This document shows, one piece after another, positions 1 to 4,970 of a DNA stretch of 7,101 nucleotides. The stretch comes from Armatimonadota bacterium (GTDB lineage: Bacteria > Armatimonadota > Fimbriimonadia > Fimbriimonadales > ATM1): assembly GCA_013816225.1 (NCBI GenBank), contig JACDEQ010000106.1:1-7101 (forward strand), in the 5' to 3' direction. The stretch's first letter is position 1. The number at the start of each line of letters is the position of its first letter. The position numbers and the translations under genes were made by a program. The notes beneath the pieces are model-generated. The model was not told the origin of the DNA and did not search any database. It saw only the letters and a program-made list of their open reading frames with translations.

Positions 1-230
1 CCGCAGGAGCGACCGCTGCCGGCGCCGTTGCGGGCGGAGTGACCGGATACCTCAAGGATCAGGGACTGCCGGAGCATGTCGCCACCAACTACGGTGAAGC
101 CTTTGACCGAGGCGGAGCGATTCTCGCTGTAACCCTGCCGTCCGGTGATCTCGACATCACCAAGGCCGAGTCGGTGCTTGCTAAGTACGGGGCGACGAAC
201 GTCGGCTCCTACGACGCAGCATTGCGATAG
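1..230 (+). CDS. Glycine-zipper general-stress-type protein, C-terminal part (5' truncated)
   Basis: The reading frame is open from the window edge (codons begin at position 3) to a TAG at 228-230, so only about the last 75 residues are visible. They start with an Ala/Gly-rich stretch (AGATAAGAVAGGVTGYL) that looks like a glycine zipper. A compact domain follows with the pattern GLPEHVATNYGEAFDRGG, a short beta-strand (AILAVTLP), a helix and a final KYGAT segment. This arrangement of zipper, 'G-(I/L)-PE-x-A-x-x-Y-x-E-x-x-x-RGG' and 'L-x-x-x-GA' is typical of small bacterial proteins annotated as general stress protein 17M-like or YflT-like. Their molecular function is not known. The GTG at 39 lies inside the zipper and is probably not the true start. 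A hairpin follows 20 bp after the stop, so the gene probably ends its transcription unit. Family assignment is from pattern recognition only. Confidence 0.6.
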   Translation, partial: AGATAAGAVAGGVTGYLKDQGLPEHVATNYGEAFDRGGAILAVTLPSGDLDITKAESVLAKYGATNVGSYDAALR

Positions 231-250
231 ACTTCGCGCGTGAGCAGCAG

Positions 251-280
251 GAAGGCGGGGTGATTCGTCGCTCCGCCTTC
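251..280 (+). terminator. Hairpin after the stress-protein gene, probable terminator
   Basis: GAAGGCGGGG (251-260) pairs with CTCCGCCTTC (271-280) in a 10-bp stem with one G-U pair and a 10-nt loop. It starts 20 bp after the upstream stop codon. The tract after it (TGGTGTTTAAT) is only modestly T-rich, so it is not a textbook intrinsic terminator. It also overlaps the region where a -35 element of the osmC-like gene would lie. Confidence 0.5.
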
Positions 281-285
281 TGGTG

Positions 286-291
286 TTTAAT
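286..291 (+). promoter_or_regulatory. Putative -10 element (TTTAAT) of the OsmC-family gene
   Basis: TTTAAT matches TATAAT at 5 of 6 positions and ends 6 nt before the ATG at 298. With usual -10 to +1 spacing, transcription would start on or next to the start codon, giving a leaderless message. No Shine-Dalgarno sequence is visible between the hairpin and the ATG. No convincing -35 element is seen (TTCGTC at 264-269 is a weak candidate). Confidence 0.4.
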
Positions 292-297
292 GCTTGT

Positions 298-780
298 ATG
301 CAACCCAACGAGCATCATTACGATTTGACCGTCCGCTGGACCGGAAACCTGGGCGAAGGCACGAGCGGATACCGCTCATACAGCCGAGACCATGTCGTCA
401 ATGCCGACGGACCTCCTGAGATCATCGCATCGTCGGACCCCGCGTTCGTGGGTGATAAAAGTCGGTGGAATCCAGAGCAGTTGCTGCTGGCCGCCGCCGC
501 CCAGTGCCATATGCTCTCGTATCTTTACGTTGCTTCCAAGGCCGGCATCGTTGTCACGGCGTATGAGGATCATGCTGAAGGGACGGTTGCCATGAGCCCC
601 GATGGCAGCGGCCACTTCGCATCGGCGACTCTGCATCCACAAGTCACGATCACCGATCCGGACAAGCAAGAACTCGCCGCATCGTTGCATCATGAAGCTG
701 GCCAAGTTTGCTTCATCGCCCGCAGCGTGAACTTCCCCATCGCCCATGAGCCGCACGTCGTAGTCGAAGTTCCCGCCTAG
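298..780 (+). CDS. OsmC-family peroxiredoxin
   Basis: This 160-residue protein belongs to the OsmC/Ohr superfamily, cytoplasmic thiol peroxidases that reduce organic hydroperoxides with a pair of cysteines. Both expected cysteines are present: Cys70 in LLLAAAAQCHMLSYL, at the start of the long central helix, and Cys138 in GQVCFIARSVNFP. Other family landmarks are the N-terminal TVRWTGNLGEGTSGY strand-turn, the SSDPAF and NPEQLLLAA segments, and VTAYEDHAEG. Length is normal for the family. I chose ATG 298 over the in-frame GTG at 283 because the extra five residues are not part of the usual N-terminus and the GTG overlaps a likely -10 box. The gene seems monocistronic, with a hairpin before it and a convergent gene after it. 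The exact subfamily (OsmC, Ohr or a third type) and the physiological peroxide are not determined. Confidence 0.92.
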   Translation: MQPNEHHYDLTVRWTGNLGEGTSGYRSYSRDHVVNADGPPEIIASSDPAFVGDKSRWNPEQLLLAAAAQCHMLSYLYVASKAGIVVTAYEDHAEGTVAMSPDGSGHFASATLHPQVTITDPDKQELAASLHHEAGQVCFIARSVNFPIAHEPHVVVEVPA

Positions 781-1037
781 ACCAGTTCTTGGAGGAAGCG
801 CTGCGATGTGGAGACGCTTACTGCCGTTATAGAAATAGGCAAATAGGTCTTATGGGTCCTATTCTCCCGACTTGTCCTATTCCTCCTCTTCGTCTTATCT
901 TCCCTGCGGCAACCTGTTGATAATCCGCCCCCAACCCGCTCAATAAAGCTCGGGAATCCCAACCTGTGCACATCCGGGCGTACTTCTGCTCGGTGACTAA
1001 CTCGTGAATTGCAGAAGCCGGGCCACCGACGCCTCCG
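781..1037. other. Non-coding gap between two convergent genes
   Basis: This 257-bp gap separates the ends of the OsmC-family gene (plus) and the acyl-ACP-reductase-like gene (minus). Its main content is a degenerate tandem repeat at about 835-905, listed separately. A weak inverted repeat, CTTCTGC (983-989) with GCAGAAG (1011-1017), has a 21-nt loop and no T-run on either side, so it is a poor terminator candidate. I see no credible small gene here. Short open frames on the minus strand read through the repeat and resemble no family I know. Confidence 0.6.
835..905. repeat. Degenerate 9-bp tandem repeat
   Basis: Cutting the sequence every nine bases from 843 gives ATAGGTCTT, ATGGGTCCT, ATTCTCCCG, ACTTGTCCT, ATTCCTCCT, CTTCGTCTT and ATCTTCCCT. 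An eight-base partial unit (ATAGGCAA) precedes them at 835-842. A rough consensus is AT(T/G)GGTCCT. The 3' half is almost purely pyrimidine on the plus strand. The units are diverged, so this is an old or decaying minisatellite. One 6-bp hairpin (AATAGG at 842-847 with CCTATT at 858-863) forms from adjacent units. Confidence 0.5.
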
Positions 1038-2147
1038 TTAGCGAGACTCCGCGCGGGCAACGGACGGCGGAACCGTCTTGCCTTCAGCCTTCCGACGCGC
1101 GACAGCCGCCTTGACCCGCTCGATCGTCTCCTTGGCCACAGCCTTCTCGAAGCTTCGGAAGCCCGCAAGTTTGAAACCGTGTTTCTTGGCAAGGCGTTGG
1201 GTCTCCAGCACCTGCTCGGCGGTCACGTCTTTGCCGATCGTGAACGGCTCCGGCCGGTCCTCCAATGCCAATAGCATCGTCTCGCTCATGCAAGCATAAG
1301 CCGTCTTGGGCGGAAACCCGAACTCCATGCCAAAGCGCACGTCACCGGGTACCGCCACCACTCCGCCCTCGATCACAAGCACGTCGTCCCGCTCTCTGGA
1401 CACGCGCACGCTGACATCCCTGGGGCGCGCCACATCGCATACGACCGCGCCGGATTTGAGGTGCTCGGGCTGAATTACCGCGTCGCCGGCGCTTGTGACG
1501 GTAACGATCACCTCGGCTTCACGCAAAGCATCGATACTCGTCGTCGCGGTTACCTCCACGCTGATAGAATCCGCGACGGCCTGAGTGCGCGCAAGATTGC
1601 GCCCGATCAGCACCGTTCTTTCGAAGTGTGGCGCCATAAGCTGGGCACAAGTCTTGCCGATCGCTCCGGTCGCCCCAACCACAGCGAGGGTGGCTTTCGA
1701 AGTATCGATTTCCATGAGCTTCGCCGCTTCCATTGCGCCGTCGATTGCGGTCGCTACCGTGTAGCTGTTCCCGGTCGTGACGGCGATCGGACTGCGGTCT
1801 GAAATAGTCTTGCCCCCATCACCGACGACCGCGGTGAACGCCCCGAGCCCGATGATCTTCGCTCCTTTCGAAGCCGCCAGTTCGCAGCACTCTAAAATGC
1901 GGCCGTAGACAAACTCCAGCGGCAGTTCGAGCATCATCCTCGGAGAAAGCGGGCAGCCGATGAACCAGCCCTTGGTCTGAGCCCCGGTCGGCGACGTCAC
2001 CCCCGTAATTTCGCTCAGCACCATCGGTTTCTTCCTTCTCAGAAACCACTCGATTCCCTTTTCAGGCAGGAATCTTACGAGAGGATATTTGCGGGCGACA
2101 TCTCGCTTGGCGTCGATGGGATGCACCACAAAGGCGAACGGCGTCAT
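1038..2147 (-). CDS. Long-chain acyl-ACP reductase-like protein (AAR family)
   Basis: This 369-residue protein aligns from memory over nearly its whole length with cyanobacterial acyl-ACP reductase, which reduces acyl-ACP with NADPH to fatty aldehyde through a cysteine thioester. Shared blocks are SEITGVTSPTG (45-55), GLGAFTAVV (100-108), TTGNSYT (124-130), the Rossmann motif VVGATGAIG (156-164), VIEGGVV (258-264), YACMSETMLLALE (284-296) and a C-terminal KKHGFKLAGF (321-330). Cys286 sits where the cyanobacterial enzyme has its acyl-accepting cysteine. Cyanobacterial AARs end near the HGF block (about 340 aa), whereas this protein has roughly 39 extra Lys/Arg-rich residues. It starts 3 bp after the ferredoxin stop codon, so the two are surely co-transcribed. 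AAR is related to shikimate-dehydrogenase-type Rossmann folds, and automated tools might name it that. Fold and catalytic motif are clear, but the substrate is inferred. Confidence 0.85.
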   Translation of the reverse strand: MTPFAFVVHPIDAKRDVARKYPLVRFLPEKGIEWFLRRKKPMVLSEITGVTSPTGAQTKGWFIGCPLSPRMMLELPLEFVYGRILECCELAASKGAKIIGLGAFTAVVGDGGKTISDRSPIAVTTGNSYTVATAIDGAMEAAKLMEIDTSKATLAVVGATGAIGKTCAQLMAPHFERTVLIGRNLARTQAVADSISVEVTATTSIDALREAEVIVTVTSAGDAVIQPEHLKSGAVVCDVARPRDVSVRVSRERDDVLVIEGGVVAVPGDVRFGMEFGFPPKTAYACMSETMLLALEDRPEPFTIGKDVTAEQVLETQRLAKKHGFKLAGFRSFEKAVAKETIERVKAAVARRKAEGKTVPPSVARAESR

Positions 2148-2150
2148 GCC

Positions 2151-2408
2151 CTAGGCTTTCTTCTCTTCAGCCAACTTGCGCCCGTCTTCGGCGTTCATAT
2201 CGATGTATTCGCGCCATTGGCTGGGCACGTCGGTATCCACGAAGATCGCGGTCACAGGACACTCCGGCTCGCACAAACCGCAGTCGATGCATTCGTCCGG
2301 ATTGATGAAAAGCATATCGTCACCCTCGTAAATGCAGTCAACGGGGCAAACAGTAACGCAGGATTTATCTTTAACACCAATACAGGGTTCGGCAATTACG
2401 TAAGGCAT
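2151..2408 (-). CDS. Seven-iron ferredoxin, [3Fe-4S][4Fe-4S]
   Basis: This 85-residue acidic protein is a small cytoplasmic electron carrier of the Azotobacter FdI/FdxA type. By comparison with that family, Cys9, Cys17 and Cys50 would bind the [3Fe-4S] cluster, and Cys21, Cys40, Cys43 and Cys46 (pattern CIDCGLC) the [4Fe-4S] cluster. The position of the fourth cysteine of a normal second 4Fe site (residue 12) is Val, as is usual for seven-iron ferredoxins. Cys25 is an extra cysteine also found in FdI. The C-terminal part (VDTDVPSQWREYIDMNAEDG) is the usual helix-forming tail of this family. The gene is first in a two-gene unit with the AAR-like gene, with 3 bp between stop and next start, so it is a plausible redox partner for a lipid enzyme. 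Its start has no clear Shine-Dalgarno site. Confidence 0.93.
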   Translation of the reverse strand: MPYVIAEPCIGVKDKSCVTVCPVDCIYEGDDMLFINPDECIDCGLCEPECPVTAIFVDTDVPSQWREYIDMNAEDGRKLAEEKKA

Positions 2409-2469
2409 ATCTTGTGTTCGACTCTAATCTACCCGTTCGCAGGATTCGGAAGCGAGTAATCTGTAGCCC
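2409..2469. promoter_or_regulatory. Divergent promoter region, ferredoxin-AAR / gpsA
   Basis: Only 61 bp separate the two divergent start codons, so both promoters must overlap or abut. On the plus strand TAATCT (2457-2462) ends 7 nt before the gpsA GTG, which suggests a leaderless gpsA transcript. On the minus strand, TAGATT and the overlapping TAGAGT lie 17 and 12 nt before the ferredoxin ATG, which would give a leader of about 5-10 nt. No convincing -35 elements or operator-like palindromes are visible. Confidence 0.4.
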
Positions 2470-3441
2470 GTGATTCGCGCTTCGGTTTTGGGTAGTGGCA
2501 GTTGGGGGACGGCGCTTAGCCTTCACGTCGCCCGCACCGGTGTTCATGTTTCGCTCTGGGGTCGCGACCCCTTGGAGATCGAATCGCTGCGAGCTCATCG
2601 TGAGAACCGGCGCTACCTGCCTGGCTTCCAGTTTCCCCCGGAGATAGTACCGGTAACAGCGGCTCCGAACGAGGCCGATTTCTGGGTTTTGGCCATCCCG
2701 AGCGAAGGCGCGCGTGCGGGCTGTGAATTGCTACCTGCAGATCCGCTTGTCGTCATCGCGGCTAAGGGGCTGGAGCCGAACACTTCCAAGAGAATGAGCG
2801 AAGTCGTACTCGAAGAAAGGCCCGGAGCAAACGTTTGTGTACTGAGCGGTCCAAATCTCGCCGTAGAGCTTGCTAGAGGCATCCCAACGGCCACGGTCAT
2901 CGCGTCTCAAGACCGGGCTTGCGCAGAATGGGTGCGGGAGCGCTTCGCAACACGTAGCCTTCGCGTATACACAAGCACGGATCTCGTAGGCGTCGAGCTT
3001 GGCGGCGCCCTCAAGAACGTCATGGCGATCGGCGCCGGCATGAGCGATGGGCTGGGTTTCGGCGACAACACCAAGGGCGCGGTCATTGCCCGCGGCCTGC
3101 ACGAAATGGCATTCCTCGGAGTAGCGCTCGGCGCAAAGGTCGAAACGTTTATGGGCCTCAGCGGGGTAGGTGACCTCTTCGCCACTGCGGCCAGCGTTCT
3201 CAGCCGCAACTATCGGGTCGGCCGGGCGCTGGGAGAAGGCAAGGGCCTCGACCAAGCCCTCGAAGAGATCGGGCAAGTCGCGGAAGGCGTCCCAACGGCC
3301 CACGCCGCCGTCGAACTCGCGCATCGGTCCGAAGTCGAGGTGCCCTTGATGGAAGCCATCGCCCGGGTTCTAGATGGGAAAACACGCCCGCTCGACGCTG
3401 TCGCTGAACTCATGGAGCGTACGCCTCGTTCCGAGGTGTAA
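2470..3441 (+). CDS. gpsA: NAD(P)-dependent glycerol-3-phosphate dehydrogenase
   Basis: GpsA reduces dihydroxyacetone phosphate to sn-glycerol-3-phosphate in the cytosol, providing the backbone for phospholipid synthesis. This 323-residue protein has a normal length and a complete motif set. These are the N-terminal dinucleotide-binding turn GSGSWGTA (8-15), AAKGLE with Lys99, SGPNLAVE (126-133), ELGGALKNVMAIGAG with catalytic-type Lys182, GDNTKGAVIARG (198-209), and the C-terminal SGVGDLFATA and SRNYRVG blocks. The GTG start at 2470 puts the Rossmann strand five residues in, as usual. There is no Shine-Dalgarno site, but a -10-like TAATCT lies 7 nt upstream. The TMEM14-family gene follows after 9 bp, so the two probably form an operon. 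The divergent ferredoxin-AAR pair also points to lipid metabolism. Confidence 0.97.
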   Translation: MIRASVLGSGSWGTALSLHVARTGVHVSLWGRDPLEIESLRAHRENRRYLPGFQFPPEIVPVTAAPNEADFWVLAIPSEGARAGCELLPADPLVVIAAKGLEPNTSKRMSEVVLEERPGANVCVLSGPNLAVELARGIPTATVIASQDRACAEWVRERFATRSLRVYTSTDLVGVELGGALKNVMAIGAGMSDGLGFGDNTKGAVIARGLHEMAFLGVALGAKVETFMGLSGVGDLFATAASVLSRNYRVGRALGEGKGLDQALEEIGQVAEGVPTAHAAVELAHRSEVEVPLMEAIARVLDGKTRPLDAVAELMERTPRSEV

Positions 3442-3450
3442 ACTCGTCAC

Positions 3451-3768
3451 GTGCCCTGGCTCGACATTGTCCTCGTTCTGTATGCGATTCTCACCTTCGG
3501 AGGCGGCGTCATGGGCTATGTGAAGGCTGGAAGCTCCCAGTCGATTATTGCCTCCTCGATCGCCGCCGTCTTGGTGTTGCTCGCAGTTTGGCTTGCGCGT
3601 AGCAATCGCTCCGTGGGATATGGGTTGGCCGCGCTCGTTGCCTTGACTCTGGCCGGGTTTTTCGGATACCGAGTTTCGCAAGGCAGCCTCATGCCGGGCG
3701 TGCCGGCGCTCGCGATAAGCCTCATCGCTTTGAGCTGCCTCGCCTACGCCTGCATCAGGGCCGACTAG
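3451..3768 (+). CDS. TMEM14-family small membrane protein
   Basis: This 105-residue protein is almost entirely hydrophobic, with four predicted membrane segments at about residues 5-22, 31-48, 55-73 and 79-100. The signature GGGVMGYVKAGSSQSIIAS (17-35) and the later SVGYGLA and FFGYRVSQG...MPG blocks are those of the TMEM14 (UPF0136) family. Plant members such as FAX1 export fatty acids from plastids; bacterial members are mostly uncharacterised. The GTG start is 9 bp after the gpsA stop. Here a Shine-Dalgarno-like GAGGTG (3433-3438) is present inside the end of gpsA, 12 nt upstream, unlike the first genes of units in this window. Co-transcription with gpsA suggests, but does not prove, a role in moving or buffering lipid precursors. 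A decayed second copy of its C-terminus lies about 650 bp downstream. Confidence 0.85.
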   Translation: MPWLDIVLVLYAILTFGGGVMGYVKAGSSQSIIASSIAAVLVLLAVWLARSNRSVGYGLAALVALTLAGFFGYRVSQGSLMPGVPALAISLIALSCLAYACIRAD

Positions 3769-3778
3769 GCCATGTTCC

Positions 3779-3810
3779 CCAACCCGGACGCGTCCGCACT
3801 CTAGGGTTGG
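3779..3810 (+). terminator. Nested inverted repeat after the gpsA-TMEM14 unit
   Basis: CCAACCC (3779-3785) pairs with GGGTTGG (3804-3810), enclosing a perfect 12-bp palindrome CGGACGCGTCCG (3785-3796). It lies 10 bp after the TMEM14 stop, the right place for a terminator. The downstream sequence is not T-rich, so termination would have to be weak or factor-assisted. The palindrome could alternatively be a protein-binding site. Confidence 0.4.
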
Positions 3811-3942
3811 ACAGGATCGCCAGAGTTGTGCAGAATAGGTATGACAAATCAGATTTCCAAGATGTGTGTGATGAAAAGCATGGTTAGAGTTATTCTTTAG
3901 TCTTTCGGTCTCGCGACGCCCGCCATCAGTCTTATGTTTTAA
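3811..3942. other. Low-GC non-coding patch with a broken signal-peptide-like frame
   Basis: The first 90 bp (3811-3900) are only about 39% GC by hand count, clearly below the surrounding genes. From an ATG at 3871 one frame reads MKSMVRVIL, a TAG, SFGLATPAISLMF, then a TAA at 3940-3942. The charged start followed by a hydrophobic stretch resembles a secretion signal. It is in the same frame as the galactose-oxidase-like fragment that begins directly after. This could be the old N-terminus of that gene brought next to its C-terminus by a large internal deletion. It is short enough to be chance. Confidence 0.3.
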
Positions 3943-4215
3943 GACCATTTCGAAAGCTACTTCAACGTCACAGTGACGTTCGCTGCAGGGAAGTCTTTAG
4001 CGAGAATGGCTCTCGTTCGGCTTGGCTCGCCCACCCACGGCTTCGACCAGAACCAGCGGTATGTGCCGTCGACAAACTTCACCCAGGTCGGGCCGGAAAC
4101 CTACCTGGTGCAGGCGCCGACGTCGTCGACCGATGCTCCGCCCTGGAACTATAGGTTGTTCGTCCTGCATAACTGCACGCCGCACAACGTCCCGTCCGTT
4201 GCACACAGTACGTGA
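3943..4215 (+). pseudogene. C-terminal fragment of a galactose-oxidase-like (DUF1929) protein
   Basis: The frame reads from a stop at 3940 through about 90 residues to a TGA at 4213-4215. It matches the C-terminal immunoglobulin-like domain (DUF1929) of galactose oxidase and kelch-type copper radical oxidases, which are normally secreted. Visible landmarks are YFNVTVTFAAG, ARMALVRLGSPTHGFDQNQR, YLVQAP, APPWNYRLFVL and NVPSVA. In fungal galactose oxidase the THxxNxDQRR block carries copper ligand His581, and the equivalent His is kept here. The whole kelch propeller, with the radical tyrosine, is missing upstream, and the last strand after PSVA is cut short. An isolated domain without propeller or secretion signal is very unlikely to work, so I call a gene remnant. 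A start at GTG 3973 would encode 80 residues, but I do not believe it is translated usefully. Confidence 0.7.
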
Positions 4216-4238
4216 AAATGTTACAACCCGACATAGCA

Positions 4239-4266
4239 GCGCGTGTAGAGGTGCCCTCGTACGCGC
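4239..4266. repeat. GC-rich hairpin in the remnant region
   Basis: GCGCGT (4239-4244) pairs with ACGCGC (4261-4266), and GAGG (4248-4251) pairs with CCTC (4255-4258). A small internal loop (GTA/GT) separates the two stems and the tip is TGC. It lies between the DUF1929 remnant and the TMEM14 remnant, about 100 bp beyond the minus-strand GNAT stop. It could be a factor-assisted terminator for GNAT or a recombination scar. No T-run follows on either strand. Confidence 0.4.
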
Positions 4267-4312
4267 GCCATGCAATCGGGCAGTGGAATGTGATAGCTGT
4301 CGTTTGTTGGGC

Positions 4313-4414
4313 GTGAGTCTCCGCGGGCAAAGCGATACGCCGGGCGTTCCCCCGTTGATTTCAAGCTTGATCGCACTCGGATGCCTCGCCTGCGCCCACC
4401 TCAAGCCCAACAAG
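4313..4414 (+). pseudogene. Remnant of a second TMEM14-family gene (C-terminal end)
   Basis: The plus-strand frame at 4340-4408 encodes TPGVPPLISSLIALGCLACA-type residues matching the intact TMEM14 protein's last segment (3694-3762, PGVPALAISLIALSCLAYA). By hand count 14 of 23 residues are identical but only about two thirds of the bases. Several differences are synonymous (ctc/ttg, gct/gca, ttg/ctc, gtg/gtt), so the two copies diverged as functional proteins rather than by recent duplication. The first three membrane segments are not found upstream in any frame. The stop codon expected after the last segment is also gone. Its 3' part lies antisense to the tail of the GNAT gene. It is probably the last piece of a paralogue or of a neighbour lost by deletion. 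Confidence 0.6.
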
Positions 4415-4939
4415 CCATTCGCTTCGCAGGATACTGCAGATGAAAAAGGACCGTGGCACGTTCCGCACCACCAGGTCTTCGCGCAGCGTGCCCTCGCAGG
4501 TCATGCCGGCCTTCTCCATCACGCGCCTGCTCGCAGGGTTCCTCGTGTCCGCACGCGCGTAAATTCTGTTCAAACCGAGGTCTTCGAACCCGTGCTGGAT
4601 CAACCGGGCGGCGGCCTCCGTCGCAAGGCCCATACCCCAATGCTCGGGGTGCAGGATGTATCCGATCTCCGCCCGCCGATGCGCGGGCGTAGGGTTGATT
4701 CCGCACCCGCCGATGGGCCTATCGTCGCCTCGCAGGGTAATCGCGTAGCCTCGCTCGGGGCTGGTCGCCGCTCTCGCCAAGAACTCGTGAGTATCTGCCG
4801 TCGAGCGGTGCGTGTCGAACAGCATATACTGCGTTGCTTCCTCCAGGCTGGCGTAAGCGAACAAGCCCGGGGCATCCGAGGTCGCTTTCCAGGGCCGCAG
4901 AACCAGCCGTTCGCTCTCGAGCACGGGAATGTCGAGCAT
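4361..4939 (-). CDS. GNAT acetyltransferase, RimJ/RimL-like
   Basis: The protein is a single-domain GCN5-related N-acetyltransferase that transfers acetyl from acetyl-CoA to an amine of unknown substrate. Typical RimJ/RimL landmarks, counted from the ATG at 4939 (192 aa), are the N-terminal ESERLVLRPW (8-17), IGGCGI (76-81), AEIGYILHPEHWGMGLATEA (90-109) with the acetyl-CoA pyrophosphate-binding loop, NRIYA (124-128), and NPASRRVMEKAGM (134-146). I prefer ATG 4939 over upstream ATGs at 5002 and 4990. The family usually begins just before ESERL, and the longer forms would overlap the divergent SDR start. A -10-like TAAAAT lies 7 nt upstream. After the family's usual end (ILRSEW, 170-175) there are 17 odd residues, encoded antisense to the TMEM14 remnant, as if the original stop was lost. 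Substrate class (ribosomal protein, small molecule or antibiotic) cannot be told. Confidence 0.88.
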   Translation of the reverse strand: MLDIPVLESERLVLRPWKATSDAPGLFAYASLEEATQYMLFDTHRSTADTHEFLARAATSPERGYAITLRGDDRPIGGCGINPTPAHRRAEIGYILHPEHWGMGLATEAAARLIQHGFEDLGLNRIYARADTRNPASRRVMEKAGMTCEGTLREDLVVRNVPRSFFICSILRSEWLVGLEVGAGEASECDQA

Positions 4940-4970
4940 TGCGTCGATTTTATCCGTCAGAATCCTTTGA
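4940..4970. promoter_or_regulatory. Compact divergent promoter pair, GNAT / SDR
   Basis: Thirty-one bp separate the two divergent starts. On the minus strand TAAAAT (complement of 4947-4952) ends 7 nt before the GNAT ATG. On the plus strand CAGAAT (4958-4963, 4 of 6 to consensus) ends 7 nt before the SDR GTG. Any -35 elements would have to lie inside the opposite gene. No Shine-Dalgarno site is present for the SDR. The GNAT side is the better match. Confidence 0.4.

Noticed and set aside
283..297. GTG at 283 as start of the OsmC-family gene
   Set aside because: It adds five residues not seen in the family and lies directly after the hairpin, overlapping the likely -10 hexamer. The ATG at 298 fits better.
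835..905. CRISPR array
   Set aside because: The units are nine bases long, adjacent and degenerate, with no spacers.
827..1192. Minus-strand open frame of 121 codons in the gap after AAR
   Set aside because: It overlaps the AAR 3' end in another frame and runs through the tandem repeat; the composition is Arg/Gly-rich with no motif.
2731..3324. Minus-strand open frame of 197 codons inside gpsA
   Set aside because: It is a shadow of gpsA, whose motifs are complete. The translation is rich in residues typical of antisense frames and resembles nothing.
3370..3948. Minus-strand open frame of 192 codons opposite the TMEM14 gene
   Set aside because: It covers the end of gpsA, all of TMEM14 and the low-GC patch. 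It has no recognisable domain, and the plus-strand genes explain the sequence better.
3769..4414. Insertion sequence or integron cassette as the source of the remnants
   Set aside because: No transposase or integrase fragment, no terminal inverted repeats and no target duplication could be found.
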